DNA of 50,327 nt from Pseudoalteromonas prydzensis (GTDB lineage: Bacteria > Pseudomonadota > Gammaproteobacteria > Enterobacterales > Alteromonadaceae): positions 1 through 50,327 of the forward strand of contig NZ_DRGM01000208.1 in assembly GCF_011050055.1 (NCBI RefSeq), read 5' to 3'. Each line of letters starts with the position of its first letter. Position 1 is the stretch's first letter. The notes below the pieces were generated by a model. The model saw only the letters and a list, made by a program, of their open reading frames with translations. It ran no database searches and was not told the DNA's origin. This document shows, one piece after another, positions 9,576 to 18,155 of the stretch. The translations under genes and the position numbers were made by a program.

Positions 9576-10451
9576 TCACAGCTGCGCGGGCGTTTCTGCT
9601 ATTCCTTGTATATCGGCTTGTAAAATAAATACAGCGCCGCTGTAGGGATATTGTGTTAGTACCTCAGGTTCAAGACCAATGCGGGCGGAGGTAACGGCGA
9701 TGGTTGTTAGATCATCGCCAAAAAAAGTGAGGCTGGTGATCCTAGGTGCGGGGAGTCGATAAAAATGCACAAGAGTGCCATTTTCACAAAAACGATAAAG
9801 GCCATGACCATTCCATGACGCGACCCATAAGTGATTGTCGTTATCGACTGTCATGCCATCGGGAAAACCCATTGTCTGGTCAAATTTTACGAATACGCGT
9901 TTGTTGCTAAGCTCACCTTGGGCATTTAAATCAAATTGATAAATAGTCTGAGTTGAGGATTCTGTTGAATAAAGTGTGCGACCATCTTTACTAATTGCAG
10001 GGCCATTACTGATCACATAATTGCTATCAACTTTTTGCAAGCTTTTACCATTGCCAAGTCGATACAATGAACCCAAGTTTTGTTGCTCAAGCTTATCCAT
10101 AGTGCCAAAAAACAAATTGCCGTTGCGATCAGTTTTGGCGTCATTTAAACGATTGCCTTCGGGCTCATTTAGTTGGCAATACAGCGATGTTCTTTGCAGG
10201 GTGTTGCTGTCGAGGTAGTAAATGGCATTTTCAAACCCAGCGATAAGCTGTTGATCGTGGCTTTCCATCAGCCAACAGATAGACTCAGGCATTTGCACAG
10301 TGTGTAATATTTGCTGTGTGCAATCAAAGCGATACAGAACTTTGCTTAAAATATCAACCCAAAACAAGCAGTTAAAAGTACGACTGAAATAAGGGCCTTC
10401 GCCAAGTAAGCATTGGCAAGGGATGATCATTTTTATTGCGCTAATTGCCAT
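9576..10451 (-). CDS. SMP-30/gluconolactonase family sugar lactonase
   Basis: About 291 residues. The six-bladed propeller family hydrolyses aldonolactones using one metal ion. Visible hallmarks are LGEGPYF near the start (Glu ligand), EGNRLNDAKTDRNGNLFFG (Asn and Asp), ISNGPAISKDGRTLYSTES, and GFPDGMTVDNDNHLWVASWN (Asp). No signal peptide is present, so it is cytoplasmic. I chose the ATG at 10449-10451 because an AGGTG site stands just before it; an in-frame GTG two codons earlier overlaps that site. It is the last gene of the gntR-SDR-permease operon. A lactonase after an SDR dehydrogenase fits oxidation of a sugar such as L-arabinose to its aldonate. The exact substrate is not visible. Confidence 0.85.
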   Translation of the reverse strand: MAISAIKMIIPCQCLLGEGPYFSRTFNCLFWVDILSKVLYRFDCTQQILHTVQMPESICWLMESHDQQLIAGFENAIYYLDSNTLQRTSLYCQLNEPEGNRLNDAKTDRNGNLFFGTMDKLEQQNLGSLYRLGNGKSLQKVDSNYVISNGPAISKDGRTLYSTESSTQTIYQFDLNAQGELSNKRVFVKFDQTMGFPDGMTVDNDNHLWVASWNGHGLYRFCENGTLVHFYRLPAPRITSLTFFGDDLTTIAVTSARIGLEPEVLTQYPYSGAVFILQADIQGIAETPAQL

Positions 10452-10504
10452 AAACACCTAATTTAAAGCTAACCTAATTTAAAACCATATTGGAGGCTAA
10501 CATA

Positions 10505-11212
10505 TTAACGGTGAATAAAAATAAGCGCTAGGCCTGAAAAACTCGCGACCAAGATAATTAATCTGCGAGTGGCTTTTTCGTTGATGCTATTATTAACAAA
10601 GTACGACGCTCCCCAACCAATTAATATTGCAGGTAAGCATTTTAAAAATAACACAATATCCTTCATATCAGCGGAGCCTGTTACTAATAAAGCAATAATG
10701 CCAAATAGATTGATAAACACGAAAAAGATACTCAGGTTTGCTTTAATTTTGTCTTTATTTTGTGCTTGATAAAGCAGTCCCATCGGCGCGCCGCCCGCTG
10801 AGGTAGTAGTGCCAATAAAGCCTGATGCAATAGACGCAACAAGGTTTGATAGCATCGTTAATTTAGGTGACCAACCCGTTAAAGACAGGCCTACAGCAAG
10901 TAATAAACAACTACCTAATAACAACCGATATTGCTCAGAGTCCACATACACCATAACAGCAGCTGCGCTAAGCACGCCTATTGCCCCACCAAAAATAGAA
11001 TAGCCGGTTTGTTTGATATCGATCGCGCCACGGTGTTTCACGGTTAATAGTGCGGTGATCAACAGGGCATTGAGGATCATCGGTGCGGGCACGAGTTCTG
11101 GCATCAACCAGTATAGAATCGGCACGCACAGTAAGCCTAGTCCAAAGCCAATCACGCACTGTAAACATGCTCCTATGATCAATATAAAATAAACGAGTAC
11201 AATATCGGGCAA
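10505..11212 (-). CDS. TauE/SafE (sulfite exporter-like) membrane permease
   Basis: 235 residues, almost entirely hydrophobic, with about seven to eight membrane helices. The pattern GACLQCVIGFGLGLLCVPIL near the N-terminus and GFIGTTTSAGGAPMGLLY in the middle is typical of TauE/SafE (DUF81) proteins, which move sulfonates, sulfite or other organic anions. The start is a TTG with AAAGG about 10 bases upstream; no in-frame ATG fits better. It lies between a sugar dehydrogenase and a lactonase, so export or uptake of an aldonate is an attractive but unproven role. Confidence 0.75.
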   Translation of the reverse strand: MPDIVLVYFILIIGACLQCVIGFGLGLLCVPILYWLMPELVPAPMILNALLITALLTVKHRGAIDIKQTGYSIFGGAIGVLSAAAVMVYVDSEQYRLLLGSCLLLAVGLSLTGWSPKLTMLSNLVASIASGFIGTTTSAGGAPMGLLYQAQNKDKIKANLSIFFVFINLFGIIALLVTGSADMKDIVLFLKCLPAILIGWGASYFVNNSINEKATRRLIILVASFSGLALIFIHR

Positions 11213-11263
11213 CGCATTTCTACCTTTTAAGCTGGTTTTGACTAATATACAGCCAATAGTATT

Positions 11264-11284
11264 CTAATATTATAATATCATTAG
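11264..11284. promoter_or_regulatory. AT-rich palindrome upstream of the TauE/SafE gene
   Basis: CTAATATTATAATATCATTAG is a near-perfect 21-base palindrome in the 98-base gap between the SDR and permease genes. It contains TATAAT and could be a promoter or an extra operator for a second transcript start inside the operon. Confidence 0.3.
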
Positions 11285-11309
11285 TGTTAGGTAAATTTTT
11301 TTATTCCTG

Positions 11310-12089
11310 TTAGGTCCAACCGGCGTCAATAACGAGCGATTGTGCGGTCATCATTTTACTGTCATCGGCAGCTAAAAATAATGCCGCATTGACAATATCA
11401 TCAGCTTGTAATGTTTCATTGATACATTGATTATGCCTAACATTTTCAATCATTTCTGGTGTTAACCAATGCGTAATTTGCCGTTCAGTCATCACCCAGC
11501 CAGGTACTAAGGTGTTAATACGAATATTATCTTTACCATATGTTGCAGCTAATGAGCGTGTTAACCCTTCAATGCCCGCTTTTGCCGTGGTGTAAGCAGG
11601 CATGCCAGTTTGCTTAATACGCCAACTCACTGAGCCCATGTTTATGATGCTACCACCGCCAATGCGCTGCATTTGCGGGGCAACTGCTTGCGCTGAAAAA
11701 AAACAAGGACGTAAATTAACCGCTAATTTATCGTCCCAGTATTCAACACTCATACTATCAGCAACATGACGCGTATCGTCAGCAGCATTGTTGATCAACA
11801 CACTGATCTCACCTTGTGTTTTACCGGTCGTTTCAATGGCTGCTTTTAATTGCTCAATGTCACGAAGATCACAGTAAATATACTGTGGATCAAAGCGATA
11901 TTGCCCAGCTAATTGCTGGCATAATTGCTCACCTTGCTGTTTGGCAATATCAATAAAAGTCACTTTCGCATGCTGCTCGCAAAAGCGTTTTACCATGACT
12001 TCACCAATGCCCGTTGCACCGCCGGTAATAAAAACACTTTTACCAGCGAGACTTGGATAACGTGTTGTGTGTGATGTTGAGACTGGCAT
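11310..12089 (-). CDS. SDR-family sugar dehydrogenase
   Basis: 259 residues, a classical short-chain dehydrogenase. The Rossmann motif TGGATGIG is at 22-29, NNAA at 100-103, and the catalytic set is S153, Y166 and K170 (AYTTAKAG). No signal peptide. Close family patterns include aldose 1-dehydrogenases acting on galactose, arabinose or rhamnose with NAD(P). With the SMP-30 lactonase in the same operon, oxidation of L-arabinose (or L-rhamnose/D-galactose from the same polymer) to a lactone is the likely reaction; the substrate is inference. AAGGA lies 5 bases before the ATG. The gap to gntR is only 41 bases. Confidence 0.85.
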   Translation of the reverse strand: MPVSTSHTTRYPSLAGKSVFITGGATGIGEVMVKRFCEQHAKVTFIDIAKQQGEQLCQQLAGQYRFDPQYIYCDLRDIEQLKAAIETTGKTQGEISVLINNAADDTRHVADSMSVEYWDDKLAVNLRPCFFSAQAVAPQMQRIGGGSIINMGSVSWRIKQTGMPAYTTAKAGIEGLTRSLAATYGKDNIRINTLVPGWVMTERQITHWLTPEMIENVRHNQCINETLQADDIVNAALFLAADDSKMMTAQSLVIDAGWT

Positions 12090-12130
12090 GATTTCCTTAA
12101 GTATTAAGATAATTCATTAACAAAACATGG

Positions 12131-12862
12131 TTATTTCGCTGCGTTTTGTGACTCTTTTTCAGCAATTTCTTTTTCAATGAATGACATAGCTTCATCAATC
12201 ATGTACGTCATCATATTTTTAGCACGCTCAGGCTCACCATTTAAAATTGCTTGGTACACTTTAAAGTGTTCATCCGCAATGGCTTTTTTACTGCCCTTGG
12301 CCGGTGTAGTATGTTGAATACTGACATTTAATGCGGTACGAATAAAATCACGTAACTGGAAGAAAAAGCGATTACCACTGGCAAATAATATAGCAGTATG
12401 AAAAGACAAATCAGCTTCGTGAATTTCGCCATCAGGTGCATCAGCAGCAGCTTGCATATTTTCAAGCGCAACGGCAATTTCGGCAATCGCCGCTTGGTCA
12501 CCGCGTCTTGCTGCAAGTGCCGCCGCTTGTGGCTCAATGGCTAAACGTACTTGCAAAAATTCTTTTAATACATACAGTGATGGGCTGCTTTCAAGTAACC
12601 ATTTTAAAACACTTGTATCATATAAATTCCATGTATTTGCAGGCTCCACACGAATGCCTTGACGTGGTCGTGATGATATAAGTCCCTTTGCTGCAAGCAT
12701 TTTTACAGCTTCACGAATAGCAGTACGACTAATGCCATACTCTTCACATAATTTTGCTTCAGTAGGTAAACCTGATTCCGCTGTGTAATGGCCATTAATA
12801 ATGGCTTTACCTAGCTCATTGGTTACCTGTTGTGACAAATTTAAATTTTCAATGCGTGCCAT
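12131..12862 (-). CDS. GntR-family (FadR subfamily) regulator, probable arabinose regulator
   Basis: About 243 residues. A winged helix-turn-helix (LPTEAKLCEEYGISRTAIRE then AVKMLAAKGLISSRPRQGIRV) occupies residues 20-75. A helical FCD ligand-binding domain follows (about 90-235), with metal/ligand-type residues in the EADLSFHTAILFASGN stretch. I prefer the ATG at 12860-12862; an in-frame TTG two codons earlier has closer spacing to AAGGA, so either may be used. It heads the leftward oxidative operon and diverges from the sugar symporter. Boxes of the type ATTGTATnATA stand before its own gene and most other operons of the locus, so it is the leading candidate for the local repressor, probably responding to arabinose or a derivative. 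Confidence 0.85.
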   Translation of the reverse strand: MARIENLNLSQQVTNELGKAIINGHYTAESGLPTEAKLCEEYGISRTAIREAVKMLAAKGLISSRPRQGIRVEPANTWNLYDTSVLKWLLESSPSLYVLKEFLQVRLAIEPQAAALAARRGDQAAIAEIAVALENMQAAADAPDGEIHEADLSFHTAILFASGNRFFFQLRDFIRTALNVSIQHTTPAKGSKKAIADEHFKVYQAILNGEPERAKNMMTYMIDEAMSFIEKEIAEKESQNAAK

Positions 12863-12889
12863 AAACAAACAGTTCCTTTAAAAATACTT

Positions 12890-12910
12890 ATTGTATGATA
12901 CTACTATAAT
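12890..12910. promoter_or_regulatory. Putative GntR operator upstream of gntR
   Basis: ATTGTATGATAC (12890-12901) followed by TACTATAAT forms a partly symmetric element about 30 bases before the gntR start. It matches the ATTGTATnATA box found before other operons here and suggests autoregulation. Confidence 0.55.
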
Positions 12911-13025
12911 TTTCCTGCGTCATCTTACAAATCACTTACCAAGATTAATGTAGGGTCATTTTCGTTCATAAAGTTCTTTAACTTATAACAACACTATTTT
13001 TAACAAATATCTTTCATTTAACTTA

Positions 13026-13040
13026 TTTGTATTATAATAT
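13026..13040. promoter_or_regulatory. Putative operator/-10 upstream of the SSS symporter
   Basis: TTTGTATTATAATAT differs from the ATTGTATTATA box by one base and contains a perfect TATAAT at 13033-13038. It lies about 45 bases before the symporter start, so a bound repressor would cover the -10 element. Confidence 0.55.
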
Positions 13041-13082
13041 TTTTATTACACACAAATTTACCGAAGTCGATTTCGGGCTTAA

Positions 13083-14723
13083 ATGGAATCAAAGATGATC
13101 GAATTAAGTACACTAGACTGGCTGGTGCTGGCAGGATTTTTTGTCTTGTTGTTAGCCGTTGTCGTCGTCTCAATGAGGCAAAAAGAAGAAGATACTACAG
13201 ATTATTTTTTAGCGGGTCGTAATGCTAGTTGGTTAGTGATTGGGGCGTCAATATTTGCCTCCAACATTGGCTCTGAGCATTTAGTTGGTTTATCCGGCGC
13301 GGGTGCACAATCAGGTATGGCGTTAGCGCACTGGGAAATGCAATCGTGGATAATATTATTACTTGGTTGGGTTTTCGTACCATTTTATTGGAGTAGTAAA
13401 GTTTATACCATGCCGGAGTTTTTAGAGCGCCGCTTTAACTCCAAATCGCGTACTTTCTTGTCGGTTATTTCCCTGATCAGTTATGTACTCACTAAGGTCG
13501 CGGTTACCGTTTATGCTGGGGGGATTGCCTTTAAAACAATCCTAGGTATCGAGAGCATTTGGGGCATTGATTTTTTCTGGATCTCCGCCATTGCCTTAGT
13601 GGTGATCACGGGTATCTATACCGTACTTGGTGGCATGAAAGCGATAATGTGGACATCAGTATTACAAACGCCAGTGCTGATCATCGGCTCTGTGGTTATC
13701 TTAGTCGTTGGTTTAGATAAAGTCGGTGGCTGGTCAGAAGTTGAGCGTTTAAATGATGTAAATATGCATTTAATTCGCAGCGCCTCTGATACAGAGTTTC
13801 CATGGCCGGGTATCATTTTTGGTTCATTTATTATTGGTTTTTGGTACTGGTGTACTGACCAATATATTGTACAACGAGTACTGTCAGCGAAAGGCATTAA
13901 AGAAGCGCGTCGCGGTACTATGTTTGCAGGTTACTTAAAGTTACTGCCTATTTTTATCTTTTTAGTACCAGGGATGATCGCTTACGCATTAAAAGCAAAA
14001 GGCATTATTAGCTATGACAGCGCCGATCAGGCATTCCCAACATTAGTTGCCGAGCTGCTCCCTTCTGGCGTTAAAGGCATTGTAATTGGTGGTCTTGTTG
14101 CCGCATTAATGAGCTCGTTAGCCTCGTTATTTAATTCGTCAGCCACCTTATTTACTATCGATTTTTATAAGAAGTTTAAACCTGAATCAAGCGAAAAGCA
14201 CTTGTTAAAAGTGGGCCGCTTAGCAACCGTCGCCATTGTTATTTTAGGTTTATTGTGGATACCTATTATGAGCTTGATTGCAGACGTACTGTATGAATAC
14301 CTGCAAAGCGTGCAATCACTGATTGCCCCTGGTATTGCTGCCGTATTCTTACTAGGTTTATGCAGTAAACGTATCACCCCTGCTGCTGGTTTTGCTGGCT
14401 TAGTGTCTGGCTTTGTACTGGGTATGATCCGCTTAGTGTTACTGCCATTTAAAGATAGTTTAGCTGGTTCGCCATTGGCATGGATCACCGATATGAACTG
14501 GTTGTACTACTGTATTTTACTGTTTGTAGTGGTTGTGGTGCTGATGATAGTAGTGAGTATTTTCACTAAACCTGCCAGTGATGAACAGCTCAAAGGCTTA
14601 ACTTTCTCAAGCCTTGATAAAGCAACATTAAAAGAAGTCGCTGCTGGCTTAGATAAATGGGATTACATTCATACCGCTGGGATCATTGGTATCACTGCGT
14701 TTATTTACTACCGTTTCTGGTAA
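13083..14723 (+). CDS. SSS-family sodium/sugar symporter
   Basis: 546 residues with about 14 membrane helices. The SSS hallmarks are DYFLAGRNASWLVIGASIFA and SNIGSEHLVGLSGAG near residues 38-75, YTMPEFLERRF near 116, and GGLVAALMSSLASLFNSSAT in the middle. These match bacterial SglT-like sodium/glucose-galactose symporters. It carries a monosaccharide, here probably L-arabinose, across the inner membrane with Na+. The start at 13083 has only a weak ribosome binding site; an ATG four codons later is also possible. It diverges from gntR and is followed by the GH105 gene after 144 bases. Confidence 0.9.
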   Translation: MESKMIELSTLDWLVLAGFFVLLLAVVVVSMRQKEEDTTDYFLAGRNASWLVIGASIFASNIGSEHLVGLSGAGAQSGMALAHWEMQSWIILLLGWVFVPFYWSSKVYTMPEFLERRFNSKSRTFLSVISLISYVLTKVAVTVYAGGIAFKTILGIESIWGIDFFWISAIALVVITGIYTVLGGMKAIMWTSVLQTPVLIIGSVVILVVGLDKVGGWSEVERLNDVNMHLIRSASDTEFPWPGIIFGSFIIGFWYWCTDQYIVQRVLSAKGIKEARRGTMFAGYLKLLPIFIFLVPGMIAYALKAKGIISYDSADQAFPTLVAELLPSGVKGIVIGGLVAALMSSLASLFNSSATLFTIDFYKKFKPESSEKHLLKVGRLATVAIVILGLLWIPIMSLIADVLYEYLQSVQSLIAPGIAAVFLLGLCSKRITPAAGFAGLVSGFVLGMIRLVLLPFKDSLAGSPLAWITDMNWLYYCILLFVVVVVLMIVVSIFTKPASDEQLKGLTFSSLDKATLKEVAAGLDKWDYIHTAGIIGITAFIYYRFW

Positions 14724-14867
14724 AAATTAATTGTTCCCACGTTTATGGGGGGTGCTATCACCCCCCTTTTTTTGCACACAGATAAAGACACTCATTAATC
14801 AGGCTATTTAGCTTCCTCTTGTATTGTTAGCCTCGATGCCGATTGATGAATAATCAAATAAGAGGTA

Positions 14868-16877
14868 ATGATGAACACACTGCTTAAAATTGCATCTATA
14901 AGTTCTCTGATATTACTCAGTAGTTGCTCAACTAAAACACCCCAAACCAGCGTACATGCTCGCTATGTACCAGAGCGTATGGACGACTTTGCGTTTGAAA
15001 ATGACAAGGTTGCCTTTCGTGTTTATGGCCCAGCTTTAACAGACTCCGCTGAAAACAATGGTACGGACTGTTGGTTAAAACGGGTTGATTACCCGATTGT
15101 TGATAAGTGGTATAAAGGCCATGAGCAAGGTATTTCGTATCATGAAGATCATGGCGAAGGGTATGACCCATATCACGTAGGTACTTCCCTTGGTTGTGGC
15201 TCAATAGCGCTTTGGGATACTGAGGCAAAAACCACAGATAAACTTATTCAGCCAAATGTCTACACGGACTATACAATAATAGAAAAGTCCGCCGATAAAG
15301 TGGTTTTTGAATTAACTTATCATTACAGCACTAAGAATATTGATGAGATCAAACGCATCACCCTTGAAAAAGGCAATCAGTTTTATAAAGCCCAAAGCCA
15401 ATTTAGCCAAAATGGCCAACCGATTCAGTTAGACGTTGCGGTGGGAGTTACCACTCATGATGGCAAAGCTGTTGCAAAAGTTAATTCAGAAGGCGACACC
15501 ATCACAACCTGGGAGGCCATTGATGATAGTCAAGTAGGCACTGCTGTCGCATTACCAAAATTCACCCATACCCAGTATATATTGCAACAAACTGAGCAAA
15601 AAGATAGAAGCCATGCATTACTTATTGCACAAACCGATAAGCAAGGTCAAATCACCTATTATGTAGGCTCTGCGTGGTCAAAAGCTGGTAATATAACCAG
15701 TTTTCCAGCATGGCAAACGTATGCTGATAACTACTTAGCAAAGGCTGACACTGCAAAAATAACTGCTGATTCAGTAAAATCACTAACAAAAAAAGTGGCG
15801 GATTGGCAGATAGATCATCATGAGCAGCAAGGTAATTACCGTGCAATTCCACGTAATCCACCTGATTGGATGAACCGTGAGCGCTATCACGATTTAGAAT
15901 GGCACCATGGGGCACTTTATACGGGTATGAATGAATGGCGTAAAATCGCTGATGATCCTAAATATACCAATTGGTTAAAAGCCATTGGTGAGCGTAATGA
16001 GTGGACTTTACATCAGCGCCCATACCATGCGGACGACCACACTGTTGGCCAATTTTATTTATCATTTTATGAAGACTTTCACCAACCAGAAATGCTTGAA
16101 CCGACGCGTAAGCAATTTGATTGGATTTTGGCTAATCCAAAAACCGGCACCCTTGATTGGTTAGCAGAAAGCACCCATGCTCATGACCGCTGGGGCTGGT
16201 GTGACGCGTTATTTATGGCACCACCGGTATGGGCACGGTTAGCAAAAATTACCGGTGAAGAAAAGTATTTAGACTTTATTCACCAAGAGTATAAAGTAAC
16301 ATACGACTTATTATGGAGTGAAAAAGATCACCTGTTTTGGCGTGATTCAAGCTACTTTACGCAAAACGAGCAAAACGGCCAAGATGTATTTTGGGCACGT
16401 GGCAATGGTTGGGTATTTGGTGGTCTTGCATTAATGATCCCAGATTTGCCGGTCACTTGGGAGCAACGTGATTTCTACATTGACCTTTATCAAAAAATGG
16501 CCGCACGCTTAATCGAAATTCAACGCGATGATGGCACGTGGTCAATGGGATTATTAGGCGGAACAGAAGGTTACCCAATAAAAGAAACCAGCGGTACGTC
16601 ATTTTATACGTATGGTATTGCATGGGGTATCAACCAAGGTTACTTAGATAAAGTCACTTACCGTCCAGCGTTAATGAAAGCATGGCGCGCCCTGCAAAAA
16701 TCCGTAACCGATGAAGGCATGCTTGGCTTTGTACAACCTGTGGGGGCAGCGCCTGGGGATTCATTCCCTGATTACACTGAAGTTTACGGTGTTGGCGCAT
16801 TTTTAGCCGCAGGCACAGAAGTATATAAATTATTAGAAAGTGAAGAAGCTAAAAAAAACTCGCAAATAACCCCGTAA
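14868..16877 (+). CDS. DUF4861-GH105 lipoprotein, unsaturated uronyl hydrolase-like
   Basis: 669 residues. The signal ends in a lipobox (LILLSSC, Cys20), so it is a lipoprotein. Residues about 35-300 look like a DUF4861 beta-domain. Residues about 310-655 are a GH105/GH88 (alpha/alpha)6 barrel, with HDLEWHHGALYTGMNEW, RWGWCDALFMAPP (D446, the likely catalytic Asp), ARGNGWVFGG and KETSGTSFYTYGIAWG. GH105 enzymes remove 4,5-unsaturated uronate caps left by lyases on pectin or arabinogalactan. AGAGG precedes two adjacent ATGs; the second has better spacing. The barrel is complete, but the last eight residues come from an A8 run (16851-16858). Beyond that run a -1 frame opens into the BNR enzyme, so this may be the first half of a split or frameshifted fusion. 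Confidence 0.85.
   Translation: MMNTLLKIASISSLILLSSCSTKTPQTSVHARYVPERMDDFAFENDKVAFRVYGPALTDSAENNGTDCWLKRVDYPIVDKWYKGHEQGISYHEDHGEGYDPYHVGTSLGCGSIALWDTEAKTTDKLIQPNVYTDYTIIEKSADKVVFELTYHYSTKNIDEIKRITLEKGNQFYKAQSQFSQNGQPIQLDVAVGVTTHDGKAVAKVNSEGDTITTWEAIDDSQVGTAVALPKFTHTQYILQQTEQKDRSHALLIAQTDKQGQITYYVGSAWSKAGNITSFPAWQTYADNYLAKADTAKITADSVKSLTKKVADWQIDHHEQQGNYRAIPRNPPDWMNRERYHDLEWHHGALYTGMNEWRKIADDPKYTNWLKAIGERNEWTLHQRPYHADDHTVGQFYLSFYEDFHQPEMLEPTRKQFDWILANPKTGTLDWLAESTHAHDRWGWCDALFMAPPVWARLAKITGEEKYLDFIHQEYKVTYDLLWSEKDHLFWRDSSYFTQNEQNGQDVFWARGNGWVFGGLALMIPDLPVTWEQRDFYIDLYQKMAARLIEIQRDDGTWSMGLLGGTEGYPIKETSGTSFYTYGIAWGINQGYLDKVTYRPALMKAWRALQKSVTDEGMLGFVQPVGAAPGDSFPDYTEVYGVGAFLAAGTEVYKLLESEEAKKNSQITP
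16851..16859 (+). other. A8 homopolymer with a slippery heptamer at the GH105/BNR junction
   Basis: Eight adenines are followed by C. In the GH105 frame the bases read A AAA AAC (16853-16859), a recognised -1 slippery heptamer. A -1 shift here bypasses the TAA at 16875-16877 and reads straight into the BNR frame. One extra A in the genome would do the same. Confidence 0.6.
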
Positions 16878-16885
16878 AAACCTTA

Positions 16886-18100
16886 ATGCATAACGCGGGC
16901 TGGTGTTGGTTCCAAGACCCCCGCGCTATTATCCAAGACGGAAAACTTGTTATTGGCAGTGTTGCCGGTAACGGGATTGGCGATGCCGCTGTTGGTGTAT
17001 ATGACCTCGACAATCAGCAACTTTTAGGGCGCACCACGTTAAAAGCTGATTTTGATCATGACGATCATAACTCACCGGTTTTTTATACCCGCCCAGATGG
17101 CAGTCTATTAACTGTGTATGCCCGCCATAATAGTGAAAAAGTGCATTATTACCGTATTTCAACGTCATCCGATTTTTTAAATTGGGGTGAAGAGAAAACC
17201 ATACAAAGCCCCGCCAATGTGACTTACATGAACTTGTATGACCTTTCAGGTGAAAAAACACTGTATAACCTTTATCGTGGTATTGATTGGAACCCGACTT
17301 ATGTAACGTCTAAAGATGATGGTGCCACGTGGAGCAATGAGCACGTTCATTTAATTCAAAATGAAGTGCCGGGTGTGCAACGACCGTATGCTCGCTATGC
17401 CGGAAATGGCAAAGACACCATTGGCTTATCGTTTACCGACGCCCACCCGCGTGATTTTGGTAACAGCATTTATTACGCTGAGTTTCGTGATGGTAATTTT
17501 TATAACGTTGATGGCAGCTTTATTAAAAACTTAAAAAAAGACGGCCCACTTAAACCATCTCAAGCGCAAAAGCTGTTTCAAGGTGGCGGCGGTGATTTTC
17601 GTGGCCATGACTTAAGTGTCGAAAAAAGTGCATGGACCAGCTCTGTCTCATTTGATGATAAAGGCTATCCACATATCGCTTACACGTATTACCTAAGTAA
17701 CCAAGATCAGCGTTATCGCTTAGCGTCATGGGATGGCAATAAATGGCACGACCGTGAAGTAGCTTTCGCTGGGAGCCGTTTATACGACCGTGAAGCAAGT
17801 TATACAGGCCTTATAACTGTTGATCCGAGTGATCCAACTCATCTCGTTATTTCAAGCAATGTTAATCCGACTACTGGTAACTCGCTAGCTATGCCACATC
17901 AAATATTTAGCGCACACGTTGCGCTGGATGATGATACACAAAGTATCCAGTGGCAGCAGTTAACACATGATAAAAATAATGAAAATTTACGCCCTATGAT
18001 TGTCAATTCCGACAAGCATAAAGTCATTATGTGGTTGCAAGGACAATATAATAGTTGGACAGACTATTATTTAGATGCAGTGGGGATTATTGTTGAGTAA
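16886..18100 (+). CDS. BNR_4-type beta-propeller glycan enzyme, lacking its own signal peptide
   Basis: 404 residues from the first ATG. The start NAGWCWFQDPRAI is the usual first strand of BNR_4 propellers. DHDDHNSP (residues 57-64) carries the conserved histidine block of the seven-bladed PL24/PL25/GH145-type propellers. Enzymes of that fold cut ulvan or remove rhamnose from rhamnosyl-glucuronate in arabinogalactan. There is no signal peptide and no ribosome binding site before the ATG, which lies 8 bases after the GH105 stop. The open frame extends upstream without a start to about 16853 (adding LANNPVKTL), inside the A8 run. I therefore infer that this domain was or is made as a fusion to the GH105 lipoprotein of about 1077 residues. 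The activity is not assignable beyond the superfamily. Confidence 0.7.
   Translation: MHNAGWCWFQDPRAIIQDGKLVIGSVAGNGIGDAAVGVYDLDNQQLLGRTTLKADFDHDDHNSPVFYTRPDGSLLTVYARHNSEKVHYYRISTSSDFLNWGEEKTIQSPANVTYMNLYDLSGEKTLYNLYRGIDWNPTYVTSKDDGATWSNEHVHLIQNEVPGVQRPYARYAGNGKDTIGLSFTDAHPRDFGNSIYYAEFRDGNFYNVDGSFIKNLKKDGPLKPSQAQKLFQGGGGDFRGHDLSVEKSAWTSSVSFDDKGYPHIAYTYYLSNQDQRYRLASWDGNKWHDREVAFAGSRLYDREASYTGLITVDPSDPTHLVISSNVNPTTGNSLAMPHQIFSAHVALDDDTQSIQWQQLTHDKNNENLRPMIVNSDKHKVIMWLQGQYNSWTDYYLDAVGIIVE
16894..16925 (+). other. Hairpin downstream of the GH105/BNR frame junction
   Basis: CGCGGG (16894-16899) can pair with CCCGCG (16920-16925) around a 20-base loop. It begins about 34 bases after the slippery heptamer, farther than typical frameshift-stimulating hairpins. 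Its sequence is also under coding constraint, so it may be incidental. Confidence 0.3.
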
Positions 18101-18122
18101 TAGCCTCTTAACTTATTGATTT

Positions 18123-18148
18123 AAAAGGGAGCTAAGGCTCCCATTTTT
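18123..18148. terminator. Bidirectional terminator between convergent genes
   Basis: GGGAGC (18127-18132) pairs with GCTCCC (18137-18142) around TAAG, flanked by AAAA on the left and TTTTT on the right. It serves the BNR gene on the plus strand and the GH43 gene on the minus strand. Confidence 0.85.
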
Positions 18149-18155
18149 AATTGTG

